Assembly (NCBI RefSeq): GCF_021648855.1
Contig: NZ_JAKJHX010000013.1
Location: 1-57,697, forward strand
Source: Tychonema litorale BBK16
GTDB lineage: Bacteria; Cyanobacteriota; Cyanobacteriia; Cyanobacteriales; Microcoleaceae
DNA length: 57,697 nt
Direction: 5' to 3'
Positions 42,469 through 51,494 of the stretch are shown here, piece after piece. Each line of letters begins with the position of its first letter. The first letter of the stretch is position 1. The position numbers and the translations under genes are program-made. The notes under the pieces were generated by a model. It was given only the letters and a program-made list of their open reading frames with translations. It was not told the origin of the DNA and ran no database searches.

Positions 42469-43293
42469 GTGTGGATGTTGGCTAAAATTTACTCATTGCT
42501 TAAACAACTGACCGGATTGTTGGCTATAAATTTTCTAACGCTAGGCTTGGTTAAACTAGAGATGCAGCCAGCTAGGGCTGTAATTATTGGACAACGCCCC
42601 ACTACCAACTCAAGCCCACAATTTAAGGAACCATTGTTCAATGCGCCACCACCACCACCATCTGATGTAGATAAATCGGGTAATCGAAGTAGTGGATTAC
42701 CAAGAGGCTGTGAGGATGTTGCCAATCAGTCTACAGGATCTGAACAAAAGCTTCTGACGGCGTTGGTTCCAGTTTATCAGATCAAAGATTCAACCTCAGT
42801 TTTTGGATTAACGGTTTCTGCTAATCCTACTCTTTGGTTTTATGTGCCTTATCAGTCTACATCTTCTGGTAATTTTGTTCTTTATGATGGGGGAAGTAAA
42901 CCAGTATATGAAGTTCCCTTTAAACTAAGTGGAAAACCAGGAGTTGTTCAAATATCATTGCCATCATCAGTTTCCTTGCAAATAGATCGACAATATCAGT
43001 GGTACTTTAATATTTATTGCGAACCGAGACAACCAGCTATATCTGTTAGTGGTAACATCAGAAGAGTCAATTTTTCCAATCCAGCTCTCAAGAGTCAGCT
43101 AGAAAAAGCTACAGTAAGCGATCGCATTAGTATTCTAGCCGCTAATGGTATTTGGTATGATGCACTAACAGCAGCCGGAGAACTTCGCCAAACCGCTCCC
43201 AATGATGGTCATTGGCCATCTCTTTTACGACAAATTGGCCTATCTAACATTGCTTCAGAGCCAATAGTGGAATGTTGCAAAACAGAAAATTGA
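42469..43293 (+). CDS. DUF928 family exported protein
   Basis: 274 residues from GTG 42469 (ATG 42475 is in frame and two codons later). A signal-like N-terminus (about 10-40, ending PARA) precedes a beta-rich DUF928 domain (about 85-260; NPTLWFYVPYQS, YDGGSKPVYEVPF, YQWYFNIYC, IRRVNFSNPAL). DUF928 is a cyanobacterial family with no known activity. It is the last gene of the operon, 8 bases after CHAT-CHASE2, and ends 12 bases from the convergent TPR-CHAT gene. Confidence 0.85.
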   Translation: MWMLAKIYSLLKQLTGLLAINFLTLGLVKLEMQPARAVIIGQRPTTNSSPQFKEPLFNAPPPPPSDVDKSGNRSSGLPRGCEDVANQSTGSEQKLLTALVPVYQIKDSTSVFGLTVSANPTLWFYVPYQSTSSGNFVLYDGGSKPVYEVPFKLSGKPGVVQISLPSSVSLQIDRQYQWYFNIYCEPRQPAISVSGNIRRVNFSNPALKSQLEKATVSDRISILAANGIWYDALTAAGELRQTAPNDGHWPSLLRQIGLSNIASEPIVECCKTEN

Positions 43294-43305
43294 CAAAAGG
43301 TAAAC

Positions 43306-46300
43306 TTATAACCAATTCCCTACTAAGATATACGGCGACCAAATTTTGGGATTGTTGTAGCTAGGATTCTTTAATAGAAATAGCTGGGCTTGGCGCAAAG
43401 CTTCAGCTTTGGTACGCTTATTGGTAAGTAACTCTTTGTAAAATTGCTTCATTAAAACAGAGGTTGAATCATCAGGAATATTCCATAAAGAAGCTAAGGT
43501 GCTGCGCGCCCCCGCTCTCACAGCTACTCCCGCAAGTCCCAAGGTTGCCCGATTGTCTCCGGCTGCTGTTTGACAGGCACTCAAAACCAGTAATTCAATA
43601 GGCTTAGATTGCTTTTCGTTTCTGCTTTTGAGTAACTGATTTAGCTCATTTATATTGATGCGTTTATCCCAATTGATAATGTATGTATTTTCAGCGTTGG
43701 AACTGAATTTTCCATGAGTAGCCAGATGAACTATACGACTTTCATTCGAGTTGATCTTTGCCCGTAGAGACGAATCAATAAACTCAGAATTCAACAAGAC
43801 AATACTCGATACTTGGGATTGAATTTCCTTCAGCTCTTGTTTGACATTAGGTAGGGCAGAAAAACCTGGACGTGCTTCGCTTATTCCTGCTGCTAAAATT
43901 TTGATATTTCCCAATTTCAATTGTTTGGCATCTGTTAAATTTAGTCCTGGTGCTAAAACTAAACTATAGGACTCTATTAGATAACGCGATCCGTCATAAA
44001 GAGCAGCCATAGGAAGATTTCGTAACTCACCGTCTAGCACAAATACTAAGGTTTTAATGTTGTTTTTATCTAAGTCTATCTTAGCTGTTTTTAGTAGCCA
44101 ACTATAAATAGTATACAATGAAGTCTTTAATTCTTGTATGTTATTTTGATTTGCATTTACTATTTTTTCCTGTACTTCCATGAGGACTTTTTTTACTATC
44201 TGGGAGTCTATCTTCGTTCGGTAATGTTTGAGTTCCCCTAAACCAGAGAACTTGATGATAACTTCTAAGCTTTCATTTAAAATAATCGGGTAAATAACAG
44301 CACTTTCTTTGTCTATATTATCAATGTTTACTTCTCGTGGCTGTATACAAGCTTCCCTAAAAAAGTTATCCAACTCAGCCACCTGAAGCGCCTCAATCAC
44401 ATTCCTAGCTTGCTTCAACTTCTCCTGAATAGGGTTCTCTCCCTGCAACAACAAATCCACCAATTCGCGATAAAAAGGCTCTACCCGATCGCGAAAATCG
44501 AACTGTCCATCCCGACTAATCGGCACCAAATCGTTGCGTAGCGACTGCAACGTATTAAAAGCAGCCGTATAAGCCCCGATCGCACCTTTAACATCCTTCG
44601 CCTCCCCAAGCCAACGAATCCGCCCCAATTGCCACTGCCACTGATAGGTAAGATCCGGCGCATTTAACCGAACATTCTGCGACAACAACAAAGCTTGTTC
44701 CGTACACTGTTGAGCCTCCAGCCACTGCTGATTTTTTTGATACACAGTACCCAAATTGCCCAAAGCATAGGCTGTTGCCCTAAAATCGCCCAAATCCTTA
44801 GCCAATGCGATCGCCTTTGCACCCAATTTGCCAACCTCTCCCCAAGACACAGACTCAATATTTCCCAACACATTTTCAGCCACCATTGCAGAATTTGGCA
44901 AACAGTAATTCAATATCTTTTCTGAATTTGCGTTAGACGAATTTGAAACATTATTAGGATTTTCTAGCTTATTTTTGAACTCAACTAAACTATTCATCAA
45001 ACTAACTTCTGCATACACTAGCTTGTGACTTGGTGGCAACTTACTCAATTGAGACAGAATTTCTAACCGCAATTGTTGAATTTCCCTTGCCTTTAACGCC
45101 AATTCAATTTTAGACTCAACTAAAAGGCTTAATAAATTCAGTTGTCCCTGGACTTTCACAAAAGAATTATTTGGAGCTAAATTCACCCCTTTTCGATAAT
45201 AATCGATACCAGTCTGGTAATTTTTATCGGGATTGTTATTATTGAAATCAGACAGAAATTTGTTTCTATTTCCCAGAGATTGGTAAGTATTACCTAAACT
45301 GAGTAAAACCAAAGCTTTTTCTTGAGAATATTCCCCTTGAGTAATGACTCGTTCTACTTCTGCCAGCCACTGCTTTGACTCATTCAAATAGCCAAGCTGT
45401 CTCCATACATCACCAAGAAGACGCGCCCCGGCAATTTGAATAGTTTTTAAAGTTGGGTTTGATTCGGCTGAAATATTTTCAACTAAACGCACCTCGGCAA
45501 TTGGAATATTTTTTGAATTTGAGGTTGATTGGGATTTAATACTTCCTTTAGTTGGTTCTAATATTTTAGTAATTAACTGCTGACAATCCTGACTAGGAAT
45601 GACGAAGTTTTCGGAATTGTTTGATTCGACAACTGGGATAAGTGTTTGGCAAGCTTGCTGATATAAACCTAATTCTTGCAGGGTTTTAACTTGAGCAATT
45701 AGGCTACGTTTCCAGCCTAAATCATCCTTTAATTTAACATAAATATTAGTTGCTTGTTTCCCGGTTTGCAAAGCAAGATTGATTTGTCCTTGTTCCCATT
45801 GCCCATTGGCTTGAATATCGAGAATTTGGCCGATCGCATTTAATTCCCCCGGCGACTGCACTTTCGACTCCTCCGGTAACAAACTGCGACTCTGTGCGAT
45901 CGCACTATTAGCCTCTTTCCAATCCCCCAACTGTTGATAAGTTAAGGAAAGATTACTCAGGGCGATCGCCTGATTCAACCAATCTCCCCCTACTTCAAAA
46001 CCAGCAACAGCTTGCCGCCAATACTTCGCAGCCTCTGCAAACTCCCCGGTGGCATAACTGGTTCTAGCTAAATTTTGCCAGATTTGGGGCGATCGGGACT
46101 CATTACCAATTCCGGTAAAACCGGAATGATGTTGACTGTTAACTGTTGACTGTTGACTGTTGACTGCTATAGATTGAGCCTTGACATTTACCGCAAAAAA
46201 TGCTGTTAATCCAACAACAAATAGGATAGTAAATAGCCTCAAACTTCGGCGGAATCTCTGACGAACTGGTTTCAAAAAGAGAACCTGGATAAAATCGAAA

Positions 46301-46323
46301 AATGTAAACCTTTTTCTTGCCAT
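43306..46323 (-). CDS. TPR-CHAT protease, exported
   Basis: 1005 residues starting MARKRF after a strong GAGGGGGAG. A signal peptide (about 25-50, ending NVKAQS) suggests periplasmic location. Tetratricopeptide repeats fill residues about 75-620. The C-terminal CHAT domain (about 700-1005) has His870 in HLATHGKF (codon 43714-43716) and Cys917 in LSACQTA (codon 43573-43575), and the family's GARSTLASLW motif. Residues 54-63 are encoded by a heptamer tandem repeat. The start overlaps the end of the TpsB gene by 52 bases in another frame. It converges with the DUF928 gene. Confidence 0.88.
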   Translation of the reverse strand: MARKRFTFFDFIQVLFLKPVRQRFRRSLRLFTILFVVGLTAFFAVNVKAQSIAVNSQQSTVNSQHHSGFTGIGNESRSPQIWQNLARTSYATGEFAEAAKYWRQAVAGFEVGGDWLNQAIALSNLSLTYQQLGDWKEANSAIAQSRSLLPEESKVQSPGELNAIGQILDIQANGQWEQGQINLALQTGKQATNIYVKLKDDLGWKRSLIAQVKTLQELGLYQQACQTLIPVVESNNSENFVIPSQDCQQLITKILEPTKGSIKSQSTSNSKNIPIAEVRLVENISAESNPTLKTIQIAGARLLGDVWRQLGYLNESKQWLAEVERVITQGEYSQEKALVLLSLGNTYQSLGNRNKFLSDFNNNNPDKNYQTGIDYYRKGVNLAPNNSFVKVQGQLNLLSLLVESKIELALKAREIQQLRLEILSQLSKLPPSHKLVYAEVSLMNSLVEFKNKLENPNNVSNSSNANSEKILNYCLPNSAMVAENVLGNIESVSWGEVGKLGAKAIALAKDLGDFRATAYALGNLGTVYQKNQQWLEAQQCTEQALLLSQNVRLNAPDLTYQWQWQLGRIRWLGEAKDVKGAIGAYTAAFNTLQSLRNDLVPISRDGQFDFRDRVEPFYRELVDLLLQGENPIQEKLKQARNVIEALQVAELDNFFREACIQPREVNIDNIDKESAVIYPIILNESLEVIIKFSGLGELKHYRTKIDSQIVKKVLMEVQEKIVNANQNNIQELKTSLYTIYSWLLKTAKIDLDKNNIKTLVFVLDGELRNLPMAALYDGSRYLIESYSLVLAPGLNLTDAKQLKLGNIKILAAGISEARPGFSALPNVKQELKEIQSQVSSIVLLNSEFIDSSLRAKINSNESRIVHLATHGKFSSNAENTYIINWDKRININELNQLLKSRNEKQSKPIELLVLSACQTAAGDNRATLGLAGVAVRAGARSTLASLWNIPDDSTSVLMKQFYKELLTNKRTKAEALRQAQLFLLKNPSYNNPKIWSPYILVGNWL

Positions 46324-48179
46324 GTTCTCCCCCTCGAATTCACATCAACTAAAGGAATACCCCAGTAAAAATTGGCCGACATAGTATCACCCAATTCCCA
46401 CCGCAAACCCGTACCAACAGAAATCAAAAATTGACGCTCAGAATTCTCCACACCCGAACTATTCCAAACCCTGCCAGCATCAACAAAAGGGGCAATTTGT
46501 AAAACTCCCAACCCTCGATCGGACCTACCGACAATCGGAAACCTCAACTCCGCCGATGCAGAAATCCCATTATCACCCAACAGTAAATCTTGGCGATAAC
46601 CTCTGACACTATTCCCACCCCCAATCCCAAATTGTTCCAGAGGTAAAAGCGTCCTATTCGCCAATTGTACATCAGTTTTTGCCACCAAAAAAGTGTCTCT
46701 CCTGAAGCGGCGAATCCACTGTCCCTGACCCCGCCATGCCAAAAAACGGCTGTCAGGAGCTTCGCTATTCACAGTAGCATTAAATGCTCCCAATCCTAAA
46801 CTAAATTGAGAGCGCAAAGCCAACAATTCATCATTATTCCGCACAGTCCAATCTTGAAAAAACCTGACTGCTGATATTCCCGTGCGCCCTTTGGCATCCG
46901 CACCCGCAGACAAGGGGAAATCTTCCCCTAAAATGGAAGTGCCACTTTCTCGCCTAGTTGCTGTCACTCCTAGGGCTAATTCTTGTCGGGGATTTCTGAA
47001 TACAGGTTGGCGCAAAGTTAGGTCAAAATATTGGGCTGCTGCTCTGATATCAACTTTTTCAAAAGGTTTTTCTATAATACGATTTCCGGTAATACCGGCT
47101 GATAAATTAATTGTGCCATTGTGAGGATTTAAGGGCAAACTATAGCTAAGGTCAAAGGCATTACTGCCGTCAGTATTGGTGTAAGCAACACTTAAACCAT
47201 CTCCTTTTCCTAATAGGTTGGCTTCGGTTAGTTGGAGTTGGCGGCGGAAACTGCCGACGCTGGGAGCTCGTCGATTATCTAACAGCAATGCAGCACTAAA
47301 GGTTTTTTCCTCCTCGAATTTAACTTCTAGGGCACTTCTGTGGAAATCGGAACCGGGTATTAATGCAGCAGAAATATTTTTAATTAGGGGATCGAGTTCG
47401 AGCAATCGCAGGGCATCTAGTAGGCGAGATACTTGTAAGGGCTGGGAGGCGATCGCCAAACGGCTACATATATAATTGAGATTGAGTCGCTGTTTTCCCG
47501 TCTTTCTTCTAACTCGAATTGATTCTAAGCCACCTTCGACTATTTTAACGATCACTTCTCCACCAATGCCTCGGCTTTGTAACCTTTGATTTGGTTCTTC
47601 GCTAGTGGTGGGAATGTAGGCAAAAGAATTTATATATCCTTTATCGTTATAGAGTTTTGTTACTTCGGAAATCAGTTGCTGCAATTGGGCAAATGTGACT
47701 CGGTTAGTATTGCTATCTAATTTGAGGATTTTCTTAATAATTTCTTGTTCTAGGGTTTTTTGACTGAAAACTGTATTGCCAATGAAGCGAAAATTAGTAA
47801 CGGAGATTGCTTCGATTACTTCATCGGTTTTGTTATCTTCTGGTGTTTGGGTTGTGGGAGGTTGGGGCTGGACCGATCGCGCGATCGGACATTCATAAAC
47901 CTCACTGGTATCGGAATTAGGTTCAGTTTTCCTTTGTTGCTGCAAACTAGGAGTTGGTTGAGACTGGGGTATATTTGGCTCGGAAGGGACTGTTTGCGGT
48001 GCTAAAGGTTCTGAGAGGTTAGGAGTTTGAGCTTCCGTAGATATCTGTGCTGTAAATTCTCCTGGCAATACCGGAACACTTTGCGCTTTCAGTGGCAAAA
48101 CAATCCAATTACTTGCTAATACTCCCACAGCTATTTGTAGGAGGCGATCGCTCTTTTTCTGGTTTCCTTTATTGGCCAT
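46272..48179 (-). CDS. Two-partner secretion transporter TpsB (ShlB/FhaC-like)
   Basis: From ATG 48179 the protein has 635 residues (GTG 48188 adds three). A signal peptide (about 15-32), a Pro-rich linker (about 60-120) and the POTRA region (about 126-270; FRFIGNTVFSQKTLEQEI, QLISEVTKLYNDKGYINSFA) precede a 16-strand-type barrel. The barrel has the conserved VRGYR motif (about 520) and ends in Phe (SILSRFSF), as outer-membrane proteins do. It overlaps TpsA by 11 bases and the TPR-CHAT gene by 52, so the three are translationally linked. It should export the TpsA adhesin. Confidence 0.9.
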   Translation of the reverse strand: MANKGNQKKSDRLLQIAVGVLASNWIVLPLKAQSVPVLPGEFTAQISTEAQTPNLSEPLAPQTVPSEPNIPQSQPTPSLQQQRKTEPNSDTSEVYECPIARSVQPQPPTTQTPEDNKTDEVIEAISVTNFRFIGNTVFSQKTLEQEIIKKILKLDSNTNRVTFAQLQQLISEVTKLYNDKGYINSFAYIPTTSEEPNQRLQSRGIGGEVIVKIVEGGLESIRVRRKTGKQRLNLNYICSRLAIASQPLQVSRLLDALRLLELDPLIKNISAALIPGSDFHRSALEVKFEEEKTFSAALLLDNRRAPSVGSFRRQLQLTEANLLGKGDGLSVAYTNTDGSNAFDLSYSLPLNPHNGTINLSAGITGNRIIEKPFEKVDIRAAAQYFDLTLRQPVFRNPRQELALGVTATRRESGTSILGEDFPLSAGADAKGRTGISAVRFFQDWTVRNNDELLALRSQFSLGLGAFNATVNSEAPDSRFLAWRGQGQWIRRFRRDTFLVAKTDVQLANRTLLPLEQFGIGGGNSVRGYRQDLLLGDNGISASAELRFPIVGRSDRGLGVLQIAPFVDAGRVWNSSGVENSERQFLISVGTGLRWELGDTMSANFYWGIPLVDVNSRGRTWQEKGLHFSILSRFSF

Positions 48180-51090
48180 AGCAACCACCGATAGGTTGAA
48201 CGGGACTCTGAAGGGTAACAGTACGAGGATTAGCAGTGAAAATCACTTCTCCTTTGGTGTTAATTGCCCAACCTTGGGCTGATAGCATGGGTCGATTAGG
48301 GGCTCCGACTTGTTGGGGTGGAGCAGTTCTGGTGCGTTGTTGTACAGGGGCTACAGCATCGGCTAAACCGACAGCGGTGGAGCCATTACCGGGTGTTTCT
48401 GCTGGATTTGCTGGCAAGCCGCGCCCGATTCTGGTGAAGGTTTTGTCGGTGCCTTGCTGTCGTCGATCGGGGCAAATTTGGGCGATCGCATCGGGATTGG
48501 CGATTACTTTTGGTAATTGAACCACGCCTTGGGTGGGGTCAATATCGGGAGTGTTGAGCAGCACTTGGCCATCGAGTTGCGGGCCTGCTAGGGAGGTGGC
48601 GGTGATGTCGCTGGTGAGGTTAGAGTCGGGATCTGTGAGGCGGCGCGATCGGGCACCGAAGATTCCTTCCGGGGCGGTAATTTCAACGCGGCCAGCTTCG
48701 CGGTTGACTGCGTTGGCGGTGATGTCGCTATTGGTGCCAGCGATTAAGGCTCTGGTATCAATCTCGATATTGCCACCTCTGGCATCGCCGGTGGCTGTAA
48801 CGGTAATATTGCTGTTGTTACGCATCTGTAGGAAGTTGGAGGCTTTGAGATTGATGTTGCCCTCGGTACCGGATCTAGTTTCTGCGGTAATGGTTCCTCT
48901 GTCTAGTCGGATGTCGCTGGCTGTTACCTTCAGGTTGCCGGCTGCTGGTGTCCCTGTTCCCAACCGACTGCTAACTGTCAGTGTTGCTCCTACCTCAACC
49001 GTCAATCTTTCAGTGATGACGTTCAAACTGCCAGCATTGCCAGAACCTCCCCGCGTCCGAGCTAACAAACCGCTGCGGACTAGCTCGCCTTCTTCTGTCC
49101 GCACTGATTCGCCTGTTTCTGTCCTGGCAATGCCGCTCAATTCTACCGAGTCGGAAGCTCTCACGTCGATACTGCCTCCCGGCCCTGCACCCAGAGTAGA
49201 TGCTGTTATCTGTCCGCCGTCCCGAGCAACCACCCGCCTCGCGTTAATTGTGACATCGCCCCCAGCACCGTTTCCTTCTGTACTGGCAAATAAAGCGCTG
49301 GGACTCCCATCAGTCGAGGTTCCGATCGCTTCCACCAATTCCGCAGGAGTCACCGCTGGTGTTTCTGCTGACCCAATACCTCGAACCGTCAAGGTTCCTC
49401 CTGGTCCTTCGCCGAAAGTTGTTGCGGAGATTAAGCCGCCACCCTCCACTGTCAACCTTCTGGTTTCTACTGTCAAATTACCTCCGTTTCCCGTTGCTGG
49501 CAAAATTTCTCCCTGTTCTGTCTGTAGACCGTTGACTTGAGCGAATATGCCACCGTCACTCCTTACCTGCACTGAGTCAGAAGCACGAATTATTAAATTT
49601 CCTGCATTGCCAGAGCCAAAAGTAGATGTTGATATTTCAGCTCCTTCCTCGACGATTAACTGTCTGGTATTAACCGTTAAATTTCCTCCATTTCCATTTG
49701 CTTGTGCATTTGCAAATAAACCATTAATTCCTGACAATTGCACCAAATCGGTGGCGTTTACTGTTAAATCTCCCGATCGACCAACACCCCTAGTAGTGCT
49801 GGAAACGTCAGTTTGACCTTGCAGAAACAACTGTCTGGTTTCAACCGTTAGATTACCTCCGTTTCCTGTTACCCCTGAACCGACTCCTGAAAACAAACCG
49901 CCAACCTTCAGAGTGACTTCAGAATCTGTGGTACTGCCGATCAGTTCCACAATTTCCCTAGCTCGGACGGTTAAATTTCCAGCATTGCCAGTCGCAAAGG
50001 TAATAGTTCTTGCGGTTGCCCCTTCTCGAACAGTCAACCGCCCTGTGTCAATGTTTAGATTGCTACCATTACCATCACCCTGAGTTTCTGCCAGCAAGCC
50101 ACTACGGAAAAAGGGGCGTTCTTCGGTTGTAGTGCCAATTAGTTCTAGAGAGTCGGAGGCGTTTACAGTTAAAGAGCCTCCTGGCTGCGATCCTTCAGTG
50201 ATACTTAATATTACCGAACCGCCAGTTAGGGAGACATTTCGGCCCTGTACTTGAATGGTTCCACCTCCGGGACCACTAGCGTCGGCGGATGCTGCGTTGG
50301 TGAATTGGATGTCGCCATATTCCGGGGCAGGTTGGGTATTTCCGATTCCGATCGATCCGTTACTATCCAAAGTAAGTTGACCGTTTCTCACAGACCAAAG
50401 CTCAATCCGCCCTCCTTCAGCAATGAGGTTTCCGCCGTCTAGGGTAACATTGCCCCCAATGAGCGCTAAGGTGTTCCCGGCTGTTACTTCAAGGCCAGCA
50501 GCGCGATCGCTCCTATCTACTTTGTCATCATTACCTAAGCTGAAGTTGTGACCATTCCCCTCAATGCGGATCTCTGCGGGAGTTCCTGTAAATTGCAAGC
50601 TAGTTGGAATGCTGATAGTTAGCAGAGGAGTTGTTTGGGGATTGGTAGCACTGAATGATGTACCGTCAGCGAAATTGACGCGATCGGCTGTAGTGCCTAG
50701 AAACGAGCCGCCGATATTCAGGCTGGCATTCGGGCCAAAAATAATGCCGTTGGGATTGAGGAGAAATAGGTTCGCGTTACCGTTGGTTTGGAGGATGCCA
50801 TCAATGTTAGAAATTGACCCGCCTGTGACGCGAGTGAAGATATTTTGAATGGTATCAACGTTGTTGAAAAATGCCGTGTCGCCAGTGGGGACGGAAAATT
50901 CGCGAAAGCTATGGAATAGGTTGCGGCCCGCTGCTGTGCCACCTTCAATGGTGAAGGTGTTGTCGTTTGGCGTGACGGTGGAGTTGAGCGGTAGAGTGGC
51001 ATCCGGGACAATTTGGGCAGTTACCAAAGTGGGAAAGCCACAAACATAAAATAGAATACAGAATATTTTTGCTGTTGTTTTATTGCTCAT
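48169..51090 (-). CDS. TpsA: filamentous-haemagglutinin-type secreted protein
   Basis: 973 residues. A signal peptide (1-25, ending TLVTA), then the TPS domain (about 30-160) with the motif LNPNGIIFGPNASL (about 108-121) and TPS partner features. The body (about 190-860) is a right-handed beta-helix of Gly/Asn-rich repeats (GGNLTVETRQL-type and GNAGNLTV-type units). No transmembrane region follows; the C-terminus carries a conserved GGCY end. Proteins of this kind are adhesins or toxins exported by TpsB. Its stop codon overlaps the TpsB start. Confidence 0.9.
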   Translation of the reverse strand: MSNKTTAKIFCILFYVCGFPTLVTAQIVPDATLPLNSTVTPNDNTFTIEGGTAAGRNLFHSFREFSVPTGDTAFFNNVDTIQNIFTRVTGGSISNIDGILQTNGNANLFLLNPNGIIFGPNASLNIGGSFLGTTADRVNFADGTSFSATNPQTTPLLTISIPTSLQFTGTPAEIRIEGNGHNFSLGNDDKVDRSDRAAGLEVTAGNTLALIGGNVTLDGGNLIAEGGRIELWSVRNGQLTLDSNGSIGIGNTQPAPEYGDIQFTNAASADASGPGGGTIQVQGRNVSLTGGSVILSITEGSQPGGSLTVNASDSLELIGTTTEERPFFRSGLLAETQGDGNGSNLNIDTGRLTVREGATARTITFATGNAGNLTVRAREIVELIGSTTDSEVTLKVGGLFSGVGSGVTGNGGNLTVETRQLFLQGQTDVSSTTRGVGRSGDLTVNATDLVQLSGINGLFANAQANGNGGNLTVNTRQLIVEEGAEISTSTFGSGNAGNLIIRASDSVQVRSDGGIFAQVNGLQTEQGEILPATGNGGNLTVETRRLTVEGGGLISATTFGEGPGGTLTVRGIGSAETPAVTPAELVEAIGTSTDGSPSALFASTEGNGAGGDVTINARRVVARDGGQITASTLGAGPGGSIDVRASDSVELSGIARTETGESVRTEEGELVRSGLLARTRGGSGNAGSLNVITERLTVEVGATLTVSSRLGTGTPAAGNLKVTASDIRLDRGTITAETRSGTEGNINLKASNFLQMRNNSNITVTATGDARGGNIEIDTRALIAGTNSDITANAVNREAGRVEITAPEGIFGARSRRLTDPDSNLTSDITATSLAGPQLDGQVLLNTPDIDPTQGVVQLPKVIANPDAIAQICPDRRQQGTDKTFTRIGRGLPANPAETPGNGSTAVGLADAVAPVQQRTRTAPPQQVGAPNRPMLSAQGWAINTKGEVIFTANPRTVTLQSPVQPIGGCYGQ

Positions 51091-51494
51091 AGAAATTCAG
51101 GATGTAAAAAGGTTGTTAATGTAAATATTAAGATGATTAATCCTGGAGGCAGAAACCGGTTTTTTGTACAAAAATACGGTATGCCCAACCTTGAATACTG
51201 ATCAAAAACCCGGTTTCTTTAGTATTTATAGGCAAGTCTTAATAATCTTACAATACAACGAGCTGAAGATATCATCATCACCGAATTAATTATGACAAAT
51301 TATTTATTTGTAGGGGTAGTGCCCCCGTGCCTACCCTCCCCGTCCACAATTTTGTAGGTGTTTCAGATTTCAGATTTCAGAGATTGGGGCAGCCACGGGG
51401 GGCTGCCCCTACAAGAGAATGAAACAGCCCTGCCCAACACTTGCTTCTAGTTGACGTTAGGTTTCTCTTCGTTCAACCGAACCTACGGATCTTA
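51091..51494. other. 404-base gap with repeats upstream of tpsA
   Basis: It holds the inverted repeat at 51151-51218, a GGGGTAGTGCCCCCGTGCC tract (51313), a matching GGGGCAGCCACGGGGGGCTG tract (about 51385) that can pair with it in part, and a diverged GTTAGGTTTC...GAACCTAC hairpin (51454-51485). No gene is visible. The tpsA promoter should lie in the left 60 bases or inside the repeats. Confidence 0.6.
51151..51218. repeat. Inverted repeat AGAAACCGGGTTTTT, copy 3
   Basis: AGAAACCGGTTTTTT (51151-51165) and AAAAACCCGGTTTCT (51204-51218), one base different from a perfect pair. It lies 60 bases upstream of the tpsA start codon. Confidence 0.82.

Noticed and set aside
48533..49540. A 335-codon open frame on the plus strand, opposite tpsA.
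   Set aside because: It is antisense to the clearly coding beta-helix repeats of TpsA, has low-complexity Ser/Pro/Val composition and no domain or ribosome binding site; a shadow of biased codon use.
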